This document shows positions 52,255-61,939 of a stretch of DNA of 64,000 nt, one piece after another. A program made the translations under genes and the position numbers. The DNA is from Corallococcus sp. EGB (lineage in GTDB: Bacteria > Myxococcota > Myxococcia > Myxococcales > Myxococcaceae): the NCBI RefSeq assembly GCF_019968905.1, contig NZ_CP079946.1, positions 6,669,356-6,733,355 of the forward strand, read 5' to 3'. Position 1 is the first letter of the stretch, and each line of letters opens with the position of its first letter. The notes under the pieces were generated by a model. It searched no databases. It saw only the letters and a list, made by a program, of their open reading frames with translations, and was not told the DNA's origin.

Positions 52255-55200
52255 TCACCGTCCGCGTGAGGCGACGCGCGCCCGGGGTTCTTCAGCGGAA
52301 AAAACCGACTTGAGCACCCGGCCCGTGGGCGTCTTGAGCTTCGCCACCTCGCGTGGCGTGCCCTCGCCCACGATGCGGCCACCGCCCTCGCCGCCCTCCG
52401 GCCCCAGCTCCACCACGTGGTCCGCCGCGGCGATGACCGACGGGTGGTGCTCGATCACGACCAGCGTGTCGCCCCGGTCCACCAGCCGGCCCATGAAGGT
52501 GATCAGCTTCTCCACGTCACCCAGGTGCAGGCCCGTGGTGGGCTCGTCGAGCACGTACAGCGTGGGCTCATGGCGGGACGTCGCCGTCAGCTCCGCGGCC
52601 AGCTTGAGCCGCTGCGCCTCACCGCCGGACAGCGTGTTGGAGCCCTGCCCCAGTTGCAGGTAGCCCACGCCCAGGTCCGCGAGGCACTCCAGCGGCGCGG
52701 CGACCTTGGGCAGCGCGCGGAAGACGTCCTTGGCCTCGTCCGCGGACAGGCGCAGCACGTCGCCCACGGTCAGGCCGTGGTAGCGCACCTCCAGCGTGGC
52801 GGCGTCGAAGCGCGCCCCGTTGCAGGCCTCGCAAGGCGTGACGACGTCCGGCAGGAAGGACATCTCGTGGGAGATGGCGCCCTGCCCTTCGCACACCTTG
52901 CAGCGGCCGCCGCTCGCCGTGTTGAAGGAGAAGCGAGCGGGCCCGAAGCCGCGGATCTTCGCCTCGGGGGTGGCCGCGAACACGCGGCGCAGCTCATCCC
53001 AGATGCCCAGGAACGTGGCGGGCACCGAGCGCGGCGTGCGCCCGATGGGCGACTGATCCACCGACAGCACCCGCTTGATGGACTCCGTGCCCTTGAGCGC
53101 GTCGAACGCGCCGGGCTTCGCGGTGACGAGTCCCAGCTTGTCGCGCAGCGCCGGGTACAGCACCTGCCGGATGAGCGTGCTCTTGCCGGAGCCCGACACG
53201 CCGGAGACGACGTTGAGCCGCCCCACCGGCAGCTTCAGGTCCACGCGCTGGAGGTTGTTGGCGCGAGCGCCCTTCAGCTCCACCCAGGCCTTGGGCTCAC
53301 CCCGGCCGGATGGAGGCCGCACCTGCGCGGCCCGCAGCGCCTGCGCGGTGGGCGAGTCCGACTCCAGCACCACGTCCGGCGTGCCCTCCGCCAGGATGTG
53401 GCCGCCACCCCGGCCGCCCGTGGGACCCAGGTCCAGGAGGTGATCCGCGGCGCGGATGGTGTCCGAGTCATGCTCCACCACCAGCACCGTGGAGCCCGTC
53501 TCCACCAGCGCGCGCAGGTTGTCGAGCAACCGGTGCGTGTCGCGCGGGTGCAGACCGATGGTGGGCTCGTCCAGCACGTACATCGCGCCGGTGAGGCCCG
53601 CGCCCAGCTGCGCGGACAGCCGCAGGCGCTGCATCTCGCCGCCGGACAGCGTGGCGGCGTTGCGGTCCAGGGACAGGTAGCCCAGGCCCACGCGCTCCAG
53701 GAACTCCAGCCGCCGCAGCATCTCCTGCCGCGCCGTCTCGCCCAGCAGCGCCCGGTCGCCCCTGAGCTTCCAGGTGCGCACCCGCGCGAGCGTGGCCGTC
53801 ACCGACGCCTGGACCACCTCGTGGTAGCGCGCGCCCTCCAGCCGCACCGCGCGCGGCACCGGGGCCAGGCGGGTGCCCCCGCACGTGCGGCACGGGGCCG
53901 TCTCGCCCTCGGCCATGGCGGAGGCGCCGCCCTGCACGCCGGTGCCCTCGCACGACTCGCAGCGGCCCTGCCTGGTATTGAAGGAGAACCAGCGCGGATC
54001 CAACTCCGGCACGGCGGTGCCGCACTTGGGGCAGGTGCGCTCGCTGGACAGGAGTGTCTCCGCCTTGCCCGTGCGCAGCTTCACCGCGCCCTTGCCCCAG
54101 TTGAGCGACGCCTCGAACAGCTCGCGCGGCAGCTTCGCGAGCCTGCCCTCGTACATCACGAGGTCGATGTCGTGCTCCTTCGTCTTCGCCAGGCGCGGCG
54201 GGTTGTCCGTGGACGCCAGCTCCCCGTCGACGATGGCTTGCGTGATGCCCGCGCGGGCCGCCGCGGTGAAGACATCCAGGTACGTGCCCTTGCGCGAGCG
54301 CACCGCGGGCGCCAGCACCTGCCCATCGCCCTTCGTCGCCAGCACCTGCGCGTAGAGCGCCGCGGGCGTGGTGGCGCCGATGGGCGTGTCGTCATGCGGG
54401 CAATGCGGCTCGCCGATCTTCGCGTACATGAGCCGCAGGTAGTGGGCCACCTCCGTGACCGTGGCCACGGTGCTCGTGGCTCCCGCGCGCGACGTGCGCT
54501 GCTCCAACGCCACGGTGGGCGGGATGCTGCTGATCCGCTCCACGTCCGGGCGCGGCAGCGTGGGCAGGAACTGCCGCGCGTACGGCGTCAGCGTCTCCAG
54601 GAAGCGGCGCTGCCCTTCCGCGAAGACGACGTCGAACACCAGCGAGCTCTTGCCGGAGCCACTCGGCCCCGTCACCACCGTCATCTTCCCCAGCGGGATG
54701 CGGCAGGACACGTCCTTGAGGTTGTGCTCGCGCGCATGCTCCACCTCGATGGCGGGCGGCGCCTCCTTCCCGGGGCGGCGCAGCTTCACCGCCTTCGCCA
54801 GCGGCTTGCCCTCGCCCCGGAGCGCGGCGGCGGTGGCGCTGCCCTGCGCCTTCGCCACGTCCGAGGGCGTGCCCTCCGCCACCAGCCGGCCACCGTCGCG
54901 GCCGCCCTTGGGCCCCAGGTCGATGATCCAGTCCGAGCCCTTCATCACCGACACGTCGTGGTCCACGACGATGACGCTCGCGCCCCGGTCCACCAGCGCG
55001 TGCAGGGACGCCATCACGTGGCGCACGTCCTCCGCGTGGAGGCCGGCGCTCGGCTCGTCGATGAGGAAGAGCGTGCCCTTCGCGTCGCTCGCCAGCGCGC
55101 GCGCCAGCTTCAGGCGTTGCGCCTCGCCGCCGGACAGCGTGGACAGGGGCTGGCCCAGGGGCAGATAGCCCAGGCCCAGCCGCTGCGCCGGCCCCAGCGT

Positions 55201-57558
55201 GCGCTTCAGCGCCGAGTCGTCACCGAAGTGCTGGAGCACCTCGTCCACCGTCATCTCCAGCACCTGCGCCACGCTGAAGCCCTGGTGGCGGACGGCGAGC
55301 ACCTCCTCCTTGAAGCGCCGGCCCCGGCACACCGCGCACAGCAGGGCCACGTCCGCGAGGAACTGCATCTCCACCGTCTCGTAGCCCTCGCCGCCGCAGG
55401 CCTCGCAGCGGCCCTTGTCCACGTTGAAGGAGAAGTGCGCGGACGTCAGGCCCCGCGCCTCCGCGTCAGGCTCCGAGGCGAAGCGCTCGCGCAGCCGGTC
55501 CCACGCCTTGGTGTACGTGGCCGCGTTGCCGCGCGACGTGCGCCCCAGCGGGGACTGATCCACGAAGGTGATGGCCTCCACCTGCGCCCCGCCCTCCACC
55601 GCCGCCACGTCGCCGGGGGCCTCCACGTCCTTCACGCCCAGCCCGCGCGCCAGGTGCCGGTAGAGCACCTCGTCCATCAGCGTGCTCTTGCCGGAGCCGC
55701 TGGGGCCGGTGATGGCGCACAGCACGCCCAGCGGCACGCGCACGGACACGTCCTTGAGGTTGTGCTCGCGCGCCTCGCGGATGACCAGCTCGCCCGTGCG
55801 GGCGCGCGGCGTGCGCGCCTCCTCCGCGCCACCGGACAGCATGCGGCCGGTGGGCAGGTCCTGCCGCTTCGCCAGCGCCTCCGGGGTGCCGTCGAAGCAC
55901 AGCTTGCCGCCATGGCGTCCCGCGCCAGGGCCCAGCTCCAGCACGCGGTGCGCGGAGCGGATGATCAGCGGATCATGCTCGATGACCAGCGCGATGTTGC
56001 CCCGGTCCGCCAGCTCCGCGATGGCCTCCGTGAGCGGCGGCACGTCCCCCGGGTGCAGCCCCACGGTGGGCTCGTCCAGCACGAAGAGCGCGCCGGTGAG
56101 CGACGTGCCCAGCGCCGCGGTCAGCGACACGCGCTGCGCCTCGCCACCCGACAGCGTGCGCGCGGGCCGGTCCAGCGTGAGGTAGCCCAGGCCCACGCGC
56201 TGCAGGTAGCGCAGGCGCGCGGACAGTTCGCGCCGAGCCAGGTCGCCCTGCCCCGTGAGTGTCTTCAGCCCGTCCAGCCGCGCCAGCGCGTCCGTCAGCT
56301 CCAGGCCGTGCCAGCCCGGCAGGTCCAGGCCGCCCACGCGCCACGCGCGCGCCTGCTCGTTGAGGCGCGCGCCGTGACAGGCCTCGCAGAGGGTGTACGC
56401 GCGGTAGCGCGCCAGCAGCACGCGCACGTGCATCTTGTATGTGCGGCTCTCCATCCACCGGAACCACGCGCGCACGCCCGGGTACACGCGGCCGCCGTCG
56501 TAGTCGCCCTCGCCCTGGAGCACCGCCTCGCGCTGGGCGGCGGTGAGCTTCTCCCACGGCTTGTCGAAGGGGATGCCCTTCTGCCGGCAGAAGCGCTGGA
56601 GCATCTCCCGCTCCCAGGTGGTGGACGGGCCGGACCACGGACGGATGGCCCCCTGCGCCAGGCTCAAGCCCGGGTTGGGGATCACCTTCCCCCAGTCGAT
56701 GCCGATGGTGCGCCCGAAGCCCCGGCACGGCGCGCACGCGCCCACCGGGCTCTGGTAGCTGAAGAGTCCCGGCCGCGCGGGCTCGAACTCACGCGCGCAC
56801 CTGGGACACACCAGGCCCCGGCGCAGCTTCGTCGGCGCGGTCTCTGGAAGAAAGAGCAGCGCCTCGCCCTCCGCGCGCGCCCACGCGTCCTCCAGCGCCT
56901 GGGTGACGCGGGACAGGTTCGCGTCCGTCAGCTTCACCCGGTCCACCACCACCTGCGCCACGCCCGCGGGGTCGGTGGCCTCGCCCGGCTTGAGCGTCTC
57001 CAGCTCCTTCACCTCGCCCTGCACCATCAGCCGGTGGTAGCCGTCCTTCAGCAGGCGGGCGCGCACGTCGAGGAACGCGGCCGTGTCGGGGATGCGCACG
57101 GGATACGTGAAGACAGCGGGCGCGTCCGGGTGCTCGCGCAGCGCGGCCTGCGCGGCCACGCGCGCGTCGGTGCGCACCGCCTCCAGGCCACAGTCCGGAC
57201 ACACCGGCATCGCCTCGCGGGTGAAGAGCGCGGAGAGGTACGGCTCCACGTCCGCCAGCGTCGCCACCGTGGAGCGCGAACTCTTCACCGGCGCGCGCCG
57301 GTCCACCGCGACGCCCGCGGCCACAGGCTCCAGCGCATCCATGGGCGGCCGCTCCAGCCGCTCGAGGAACTGCCGGGCATACGGGCTGAAGCTCTCCACG
57401 AAGCGGCGCTGGCCCTCCGCGTAGAGCGTGTCCAGCGCGAGGCTCGACTTGCCGCCTCCCGACACGCCGGTGACGCAGACGAACTCCCCTTCGGAGAGAT
57501 CGACGGACAAATCCTTGAGGTTGTGGGTGCGGGCGCCGACGAGGTGGGTCTTGTGCAT
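52255..57558 (-). CDS. uvrA: Double-length UvrA (two fused UvrA units, four ATPase cassettes)
   Basis: 1767 residues from ATG 57558, about twice the usual UvrA length of roughly 950. Four Walker A motifs are visible, near residues 31 (GVSGGGKSSL), 618 (GPSGSGKSTL), 964 (GPSGSGKSSL) and 1453 (GVSGSGKSTL), and the UvrA signature LSGGEAQR/LSGGEMQR occurs four times. Two complete sets of UvrA zinc-binding pairs are present (CPRCARE and CEACGGEG in unit one; CPKCG and CKVCEGQG in unit two). UvrA finds bulky DNA lesions as a dimer; a fused form could act as a built-in dimer. Chlamydiae are known to have a similar double-length UvrA. Whether a normal uvrA exists elsewhere cannot be seen. No strong ribosome binding site precedes the ATG. 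Confidence 0.93.
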   Translation of the reverse strand: MHKTHLVGARTHNLKDLSVDLSEGEFVCVTGVSGGGKSSLALDTLYAEGQRRFVESFSPYARQFLERLERPPMDALEPVAAGVAVDRRAPVKSSRSTVATLADVEPYLSALFTREAMPVCPDCGLEAVRTDARVAAQAALREHPDAPAVFTYPVRIPDTAAFLDVRARLLKDGYHRLMVQGEVKELETLKPGEATDPAGVAQVVVDRVKLTDANLSRVTQALEDAWARAEGEALLFLPETAPTKLRRGLVCPRCAREFEPARPGLFSYQSPVGACAPCRGFGRTIGIDWGKVIPNPGLSLAQGAIRPWSGPSTTWEREMLQRFCRQKGIPFDKPWEKLTAAQREAVLQGEGDYDGGRVYPGVRAWFRWMESRTYKMHVRVLLARYRAYTLCEACHGARLNEQARAWRVGGLDLPGWHGLELTDALARLDGLKTLTGQGDLARRELSARLRYLQRVGLGYLTLDRPARTLSGGEAQRVSLTAALGTSLTGALFVLDEPTVGLHPGDVPPLTEAIAELADRGNIALVIEHDPLIIRSAHRVLELGPGAGRHGGKLCFDGTPEALAKRQDLPTGRMLSGGAEEARTPRARTGELVIREAREHNLKDVSVRVPLGVLCAITGPSGSGKSTLMDEVLYRHLARGLGVKDVEAPGDVAAVEGGAQVEAITFVDQSPLGRTSRGNAATYTKAWDRLRERFASEPDAEARGLTSAHFSFNVDKGRCEACGGEGYETVEMQFLADVALLCAVCRGRRFKEEVLAVRHQGFSVAQVLEMTVDEVLQHFGDDSALKRTLGPAQRLGLGYLPLGQPLSTLSGGEAQRLKLARALASDAKGTLFLIDEPSAGLHAEDVRHVMASLHALVDRGASVIVVDHDVSVMKGSDWIIDLGPKGGRDGGRLVAEGTPSDVAKAQGSATAAALRGEGKPLAKAVKLRRPGKEAPPAIEVEHAREHNLKDVSCRIPLGKMTVVTGPSGSGKSSLVFDVVFAEGQRRFLETLTPYARQFLPTLPRPDVERISSIPPTVALEQRTSRAGATSTVATVTEVAHYLRLMYAKIGEPHCPHDDTPIGATTPAALYAQVLATKGDGQVLAPAVRSRKGTYLDVFTAAARAGITQAIVDGELASTDNPPRLAKTKEHDIDLVMYEGRLAKLPRELFEASLNWGKGAVKLRTGKAETLLSSERTCPKCGTAVPELDPRWFSFNTRQGRCESCEGTGVQGGASAMAEGETAPCRTCGGTRLAPVPRAVRLEGARYHEVVQASVTATLARVRTWKLRGDRALLGETARQEMLRRLEFLERVGLGYLSLDRNAATLSGGEMQRLRLSAQLGAGLTGAMYVLDEPTIGLHPRDTHRLLDNLRALVETGSTVLVVEHDSDTIRAADHLLDLGPTGGRGGGHILAEGTPDVVLESDSPTAQALRAAQVRPPSGRGEPKAWVELKGARANNLQRVDLKLPVGRLNVVSGVSGSGKSTLIRQVLYPALRDKLGLVTAKPGAFDALKGTESIKRVLSVDQSPIGRTPRSVPATFLGIWDELRRVFAATPEAKIRGFGPARFSFNTASGGRCKVCEGQGAISHEMSFLPDVVTPCEACNGARFDAATLEVRYHGLTVGDVLRLSADEAKDVFRALPKVAAPLECLADLGVGYLQLGQGSNTLSGGEAQRLKLAAELTATSRHEPTLYVLDEPTTGLHLGDVEKLITFMGRLVDRGDTLVVIEHHPSVIAAADHVVELGPEGGEGGGRIVGEGTPREVAKLKTPTGRVLKSVFSAEEPRARVASRGR

Positions 57559-57727
57559 GCCGGCCGGAGGTTTAACGACCGGACACTCTGCCGCCAATCA
57601 CAACCTGACGGCCAACATCGACCCGCCCGGGTGGGTTGGGTGGGGGGCGGGCAGGCTGATACAACGCACTGCGGCCGGACGGAGGAAATGTCTTACGCTG
57701 GGAATGCCGGCCGAACGGGGGTGGCCC

Positions 57728-58738
57728 ATGTCCGACGACGTCCAGGCACGCCGTGCGCGAGCCGAAGAGGCCCTGCGACGCACGAGTGCCTCCCTGGTGT
57801 TGCTGGACCTGGGCGGCCGCACCGCCACGGGCTTCGTCATCTCCGATGAAGGCCACGTCGTCACCAGCCTGCACGCGGTGTCCAGCGCGCGCGCCATCAC
57901 CGCCGTGCTGCCGGATGGCCTGCGCTCCCCGGTGGTGCAGGTGGCGGCCGTGGATGAACGGCGCGACCTGGCCGTCCTGTGCCTGTCCGTCCCGGACCTG
58001 GTCCCCGCCCTCCCGCTGGGCCCGTCCACGCTGCCCTCGGAGGGAGAGGCCCTGCACGTGGTCCAGGCCCACGCGGACCGCCCGCCGGAGTCGCGCCCCC
58101 TGGAGGTCCGCGCGGTGCAGGTGCTTGGCGAATGGCTCACCCTGCTGGAGCTGACGCGCACGCTGCCCGAGGACGCCTCCGGGTCGCCGGTGGTGGACGC
58201 GCGGGGACAGGTGGTGGGGCTGGCCACCGCGGCGCTCGCCAACGGCCGCGCGCTGGGGCTCGTCATCCCGGCGCGCTACATCGCGCCGCTCCTCAAGACG
58301 CTCGGCCCGCCGCGGCCCCTGTCCGCGTTGGATGCGCCCCGGCAGCGCGCCACCCGCGTGCGCCAGGTGCCGCAGCACCCCGTGGGCCTGCTGGATGGCT
58401 GCGCGACGCCGGCCGTGGAGTCCGTGGCCGCGCTGCTCGGGCAGGCCATCAACGTGGGCGCCCCCGCCTACAACCGGGGCGACGTGGAGGGGTGCTACCG
58501 GCTGTACATGCACACCGCCGAGCAGCTCATCGACGAGCGCGACGACTGCCCCGGCGTCCAGCGCGCCCTGCGCGACGGCCTCCTGCGCTGCGAGGCCCTG
58601 AAGGACGCGGAGGACCGCGCCTGGGCCCTGCGCGACACGTTCGACGGGTTGATGGACGTCATCGGCCGGTGGCGACAGTCGCGTCCGGCCTCGCCCGCCT
58701 CCCCCCTCAAGCGCCCCCCGAAGACGTACCTCAACTAG
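57728..58738 (+). CDS. Cytosolic trypsin-like serine protease with C-terminal helical domain
   Basis: 336 residues from ATG 57728. The S1/HtrA-like domain has all triad positions: His49 in GFVISDEGHVVTSLHAVS, Asp80 in DERRDLAVLCLS and Ser153 in EDASGSPVVDARGQVVGLAT. There is no signal peptide or membrane segment, so the protein appears cytoplasmic, unlike Deg/HtrA proteases. The C-terminal 100 residues are a helical domain (GAPAYNRGDVEGCYRLYMHT, AEQLIDERDDCPGVQRALRD) of a type found attached to various signalling proteins. It is divergent from uvrA. Proteolytic activity is inferred from the triad; the target is unknown. Confidence 0.82.
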   Translation: MSDDVQARRARAEEALRRTSASLVLLDLGGRTATGFVISDEGHVVTSLHAVSSARAITAVLPDGLRSPVVQVAAVDERRDLAVLCLSVPDLVPALPLGPSTLPSEGEALHVVQAHADRPPESRPLEVRAVQVLGEWLTLLELTRTLPEDASGSPVVDARGQVVGLATAALANGRALGLVIPARYIAPLLKTLGPPRPLSALDAPRQRATRVRQVPQHPVGLLDGCATPAVESVAALLGQAINVGAPAYNRGDVEGCYRLYMHTAEQLIDERDDCPGVQRALRDGLLRCEALKDAEDRAWALRDTFDGLMDVIGRWRQSRPASPASPLKRPPKTYLN

Positions 58739-58761
58739 CGCCGGGAGGGCGCTCGAGGACG

Positions 58762-59346
58762 TCAGGCGTCGTCCCAGCGGATCCGCAGCGAATAGGTGTA
58801 GTCACCGCGCTCCAGCACGTCCACGCGCGGCAGCACCCGCGTGCGGCGCAGCACCTGCTCCATCACCCCCGCCACGAACTCTGGCAGCGGATCCGCGTCC
58901 ACCACGCGCGCCCGCCACTCGCGCGCCCGCACCGGCTCCAGCATCAGCTTCATGTCGTCGCGGCCCGCGCGCAGGTACGTGGGCAGCCGCGCCAGGCACC
59001 GCTCCGCGCCCAACAGCGGCGCCGCCGCGGCGAAGATGCGCCCCACCAGCGTCTGCGCGAAACCCTCCACGTAGTGCGTCCCCAGCACGCGGTTGGCGTC
59101 CTCGCTGGCAAGGCCCGGGCACGCATGCCGCCGCGCCACCGCCAGCGACGCGCGCCACACCTCCAGCGGAAGCAGCTCCTCGTCGGAGTCCGGGTCGTAG
59201 CCCACGTCGCGCAGCGCCTGGGCGAACAGGCCCGACGGCCTCAGCGCGTGCTCGAACAGACCCTCAAAGCTCCGGCGCGGCACCCGCACCGGCAAGACCG
59301 GAAGAACGGGCGTCTCCCGCTTCTCAGGATGAATCCACGGCTCCAT
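58762..59346 (-). CDS. DUF2378 (TIGR02265) family protein
   Basis: 194 residues. The sequence fits the Myxococcus paralogous family TIGR02265/DUF2378: FEGLFEHALRPSGLFAQALR, YDPDSDEELLPLEVWRASLA, ANRVLGTHYVEGFAQTLVGR, then RLPTYLRAGRDDMKLMLEPV and the C-terminal strand YTYSLRIRWDDA. Myxobacterial genomes carry many copies; the function is unknown, though some resemble heme-NO-binding-related folds. No signal peptide. The gene stands alone and is convergent with the protease gene. Confidence 0.88.
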   Translation of the reverse strand: MEPWIHPEKRETPVLPVLPVRVPRRSFEGLFEHALRPSGLFAQALRDVGYDPDSDEELLPLEVWRASLAVARRHACPGLASEDANRVLGTHYVEGFAQTLVGRIFAAAAPLLGAERCLARLPTYLRAGRDDMKLMLEPVRAREWRARVVDADPLPEFVAGVMEQVLRRTRVLPRVDVLERGDYTYSLRIRWDDA

Positions 59347-59717
59347 GTTTCAACCCCCCCAGGGTCCAGCCCCCCGCACCATCCCGGCCGGGAAACCGTG
59401 TCTCAGTGTATCAGCCTCCGCGCGTCCGGCCCGCCTGCCCGGTTGCCGCCCGGATGTATTTTTTCCAAGTATTTCCCCCGAATTTCCCCGGGCGTCGCGT
59501 GCTGATCCATGACGTTCCGCGTCGGGGATTTCGGGAATTCGGGTCGTGATGGACCCCCGCTGAAAGTAAATATTTCGTATCAACCGCTGAATTCACAGGA
59601 AGTCCACCATCGTTATTCCGTGAATTCTGGGATGGCGCGTTATCTTCTTCAGGCCATCGGAAACTCCGGTGTTCGTCGTGCGAGAATTGTTCATCCCCCT
59701 TGCAGTGTGAGTGATCA
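59347..59717. other. AT-enriched intergenic region with an inverted repeat
   Basis: This 371-bp region upstream of the M4 protease is visibly richer in A and T than its surroundings. It contains GAATTCAC at 59589-59596 and GTGAATTC at 59620-59627, perfect complements with a 23-bp spacer, and an A/T-rich stretch near 59562-59580. It should carry the promoters for the protease and for the divergent DUF2378 gene. No gene is supported within it. Confidence 0.5.
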
Positions 59718-61850
59718 ATGACCATTCGCCGCACCGAAGGTTCGACGCCCGTAACTCTCCGTCCCACCACCGACACCTCCGCGCCGGCGAAGGCCAAGAA
59801 CGTCCTTCGCGTGAAGGACGGCTTCGAGTCCGTCTCCCGCACGGGCGCCGCCGCTGGCGCGCAGCCCACGGCCGCCGCCGCGGCGACGACGCAGTCCTCC
59901 TCCACGCAGGCCACGTCCGCGCAGCCGGGCCGCATCCCGCTGGACAGCAAGGAGGCGCAGCAGGCCATCCAGACGTCCCTGAAGTACCTCACCCCGCCGA
60001 TGACGGCCTCGTCGCTGCTGGCGGCGAACAAGGCCGGCCCGACGCTGGCCCCCAAGAGCGTGGAGGTGGACGAGCTGGGCATGACCCACGTTCGCCTGGA
60101 CCGCATGCACGAGGGCGTGAAGGTCTTCGGTGAGCAGCTGATCAGCCACCTGGGCGCGGACGGCAAGGTGACCAGCGTCACCGGCGAGCAGAACCCCATC
60201 CCGGCGGGCCTGGGCACGCAGAAGCCGAAGCTGGCCCCGCAGCAGGCCATCGACATCGCGAAGAAGGAGCTGGGCGGCAAGGCCGACAAGCAGCCCTCTT
60301 CCGAGCGCGTCATCTACCAGGACACGGAAGGCAAGTACCACTCGGCCTACCAGGTGGAAGTGACGCAGATCGCCGGCCAGGAGAAGCCGAAGAAGCAGAA
60401 CTACATCATCGACGCCAACACGGGGAAGGTGCTGGAGACCTTCAACAAGATCGGCGGCTGGACGAAGAGCGCGCCCGCGGCGCTGCAGGTCAACGGCACG
60501 GCGAGCCCCAACGTCGCCATCCCGGACAAGGGCCAGGTCCAGTCGAAGATCAACATCCCGGACGGCGTCACGGTCGACAAGCTGTCGCTGGACCTGACCA
60601 TCAAGCACACCTGGAGCGGCGACCTGAAGGTCTCCGTGACCAGCCCGTCCGGCAAGACCGCCGTGGTGCAGGACCGCAAGGGCGGCTCCAAGGACGACAT
60701 CATCGGCTCGTTCGACCTCTCGGAGACCTTCAAGGGCGAGAGCGCCAAGGGCGAGTGGACCATCACCGTCGAGGACAAGGCGGCGCGTGACACGGGCACC
60801 CTGAACAACTGGAGCCTGAACATCACCGCGAAGGAGACCACGCCTCCGCCGACGGATCCGCAGAACCCGCCCACGGGCAAGGCGGACGACCTGTCCATGT
60901 ACAGCGGCCACGTGGACCTGCAGACCACGCAGAACGCGGACGGCACGTTCTCGCTGGAGGACAAGACGCGCGGCAAGGGCATCGTGACCTACGACGCGAT
61001 GAACAAGTCCACCGCGTCCGGCCAGACGAAGATCAACGACAACAACGACAAGTGGGGCGAGGCCACGGACCCGGAGCGCGCCAAGGCCGGCATCGACGCG
61101 CACTACGGCGCGGCCATGACCTACGACTTCTACAAGAACATCCTCGGCCGCGACTCCATCGACGGCGCGGGTGAGAAGCTCGTCAACTACGTGCACGTGA
61201 AGAACAACTACGTGAACGCGTACTGGGACGGCGAGAAGATGAGCTACGGCGACGGCGACGGGAAGCAGTCCGGCCCGCTCACCACGCTGGACATCGCGGG
61301 CCACGAAATCACCCACGGCCTCACCGAGCGCACCGCGGGCCTCGTCTACAGCGGCGAGTCCGGCGGCCTGAACGAGTCCTTCTCCGACATCATGGGCACG
61401 GGCGTGGAGTGGTACGCCGCGCAGAAGAACCCCGAGGCCAAGTGGAACTGGACCGTGGGCGAGGCCGCCTGGACCCCGAACAACGGCGATCCGGACGACG
61501 GCCTGCGCTACATGAACGACCCGACCAAGGACGGCTACTCGGTCGACAACTACAAGAACTACCCGAAGCAGACGGAGGTGCACGGCTCCAGCGGCATCTC
61601 CAACAACGCCTTCTACCTGCTGGTGGAGGGCGGCAAGAACCGCACCTCCGGCCTGGAGGTGAAGGGCGGCATCGGCATGGAGGACGGCCTGAAGATCTTC
61701 GGCCGCGCCCTCACCACGTACATGACGCCGAAGACGAACTTCGCGCAGGCCCGCGAGGCCACCATCAAGGCCGCCACCGACCTGTACGGCGCGGACTCCA
61801 ACCAGGTGCAGAAGGTGAAGGACGCCTGGACCGCGGTGGGCGTGAACTAG
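59718..61850 (+). CDS. M4 (thermolysin-family) metallopeptidase with internal P-domain and no signal peptide
   Basis: 710 residues. An in-frame TGA six bases before ATG 59718 fixes the start, and the N-terminus (MTIRRTEGSTPVTLRPTTDT) is polar, so a Sec signal is absent. Residues about 75-255 are an FTP/PepSY-type propeptide (VDELGMTHVRLDRMHEGVKV, FGEQLISHLG). Residues about 270-380 are a proprotein convertase P-domain (LTIKHTWSGDLKVSVTSPSG, DTGTLNNWSLNI), and residues 395-710 the M4 catalytic domain with HEITH at 529-533 and Glu553 in GLNESFSDIMG. P-domains normally follow the catalytic domain. A strong terminator follows. Confidence 0.9.
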   Translation: MTIRRTEGSTPVTLRPTTDTSAPAKAKNVLRVKDGFESVSRTGAAAGAQPTAAAAATTQSSSTQATSAQPGRIPLDSKEAQQAIQTSLKYLTPPMTASSLLAANKAGPTLAPKSVEVDELGMTHVRLDRMHEGVKVFGEQLISHLGADGKVTSVTGEQNPIPAGLGTQKPKLAPQQAIDIAKKELGGKADKQPSSERVIYQDTEGKYHSAYQVEVTQIAGQEKPKKQNYIIDANTGKVLETFNKIGGWTKSAPAALQVNGTASPNVAIPDKGQVQSKINIPDGVTVDKLSLDLTIKHTWSGDLKVSVTSPSGKTAVVQDRKGGSKDDIIGSFDLSETFKGESAKGEWTITVEDKAARDTGTLNNWSLNITAKETTPPPTDPQNPPTGKADDLSMYSGHVDLQTTQNADGTFSLEDKTRGKGIVTYDAMNKSTASGQTKINDNNDKWGEATDPERAKAGIDAHYGAAMTYDFYKNILGRDSIDGAGEKLVNYVHVKNNYVNAYWDGEKMSYGDGDGKQSGPLTTLDIAGHEITHGLTERTAGLVYSGESGGLNESFSDIMGTGVEWYAAQKNPEAKWNWTVGEAAWTPNNGDPDDGLRYMNDPTKDGYSVDNYKNYPKQTEVHGSSGISNNAFYLLVEGGKNRTSGLEVKGGIGMEDGLKIFGRALTTYMTPKTNFAQAREATIKAATDLYGADSNQVQKVKDAWTAVGVN

Positions 61851-61880
61851 TCGTCCCGCTGAAGGCTTCCTGAAGCACCC

Positions 61881-61920
61881 GAGGCGGGTCCGGTCACCAC
61901 CGGACCCGCCTCTTCCTTTT
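61881..61920. terminator. Strong bidirectional terminator
   Basis: Arms 61881-61894 and 61899-61912 form a perfect 14-bp helix (GAGGCGGGTCCGGT with its complement) around a CACC loop, followed on the plus strand by TTCCTTTTCG. It lies between the convergent M4 protease and M18 aminopeptidase genes. Confidence 0.85.
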
Positions 61921-61939
61921 CGCCGTCAGGCGCCGCGCC

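Noticed and set aside
52417-57849. Long plus-strand open frame antisense to uvrA
   Set aside because: Low-complexity Arg/His/Leu/Gln composition, no domain, and it is fully explained by codon bias of the fused uvrA.
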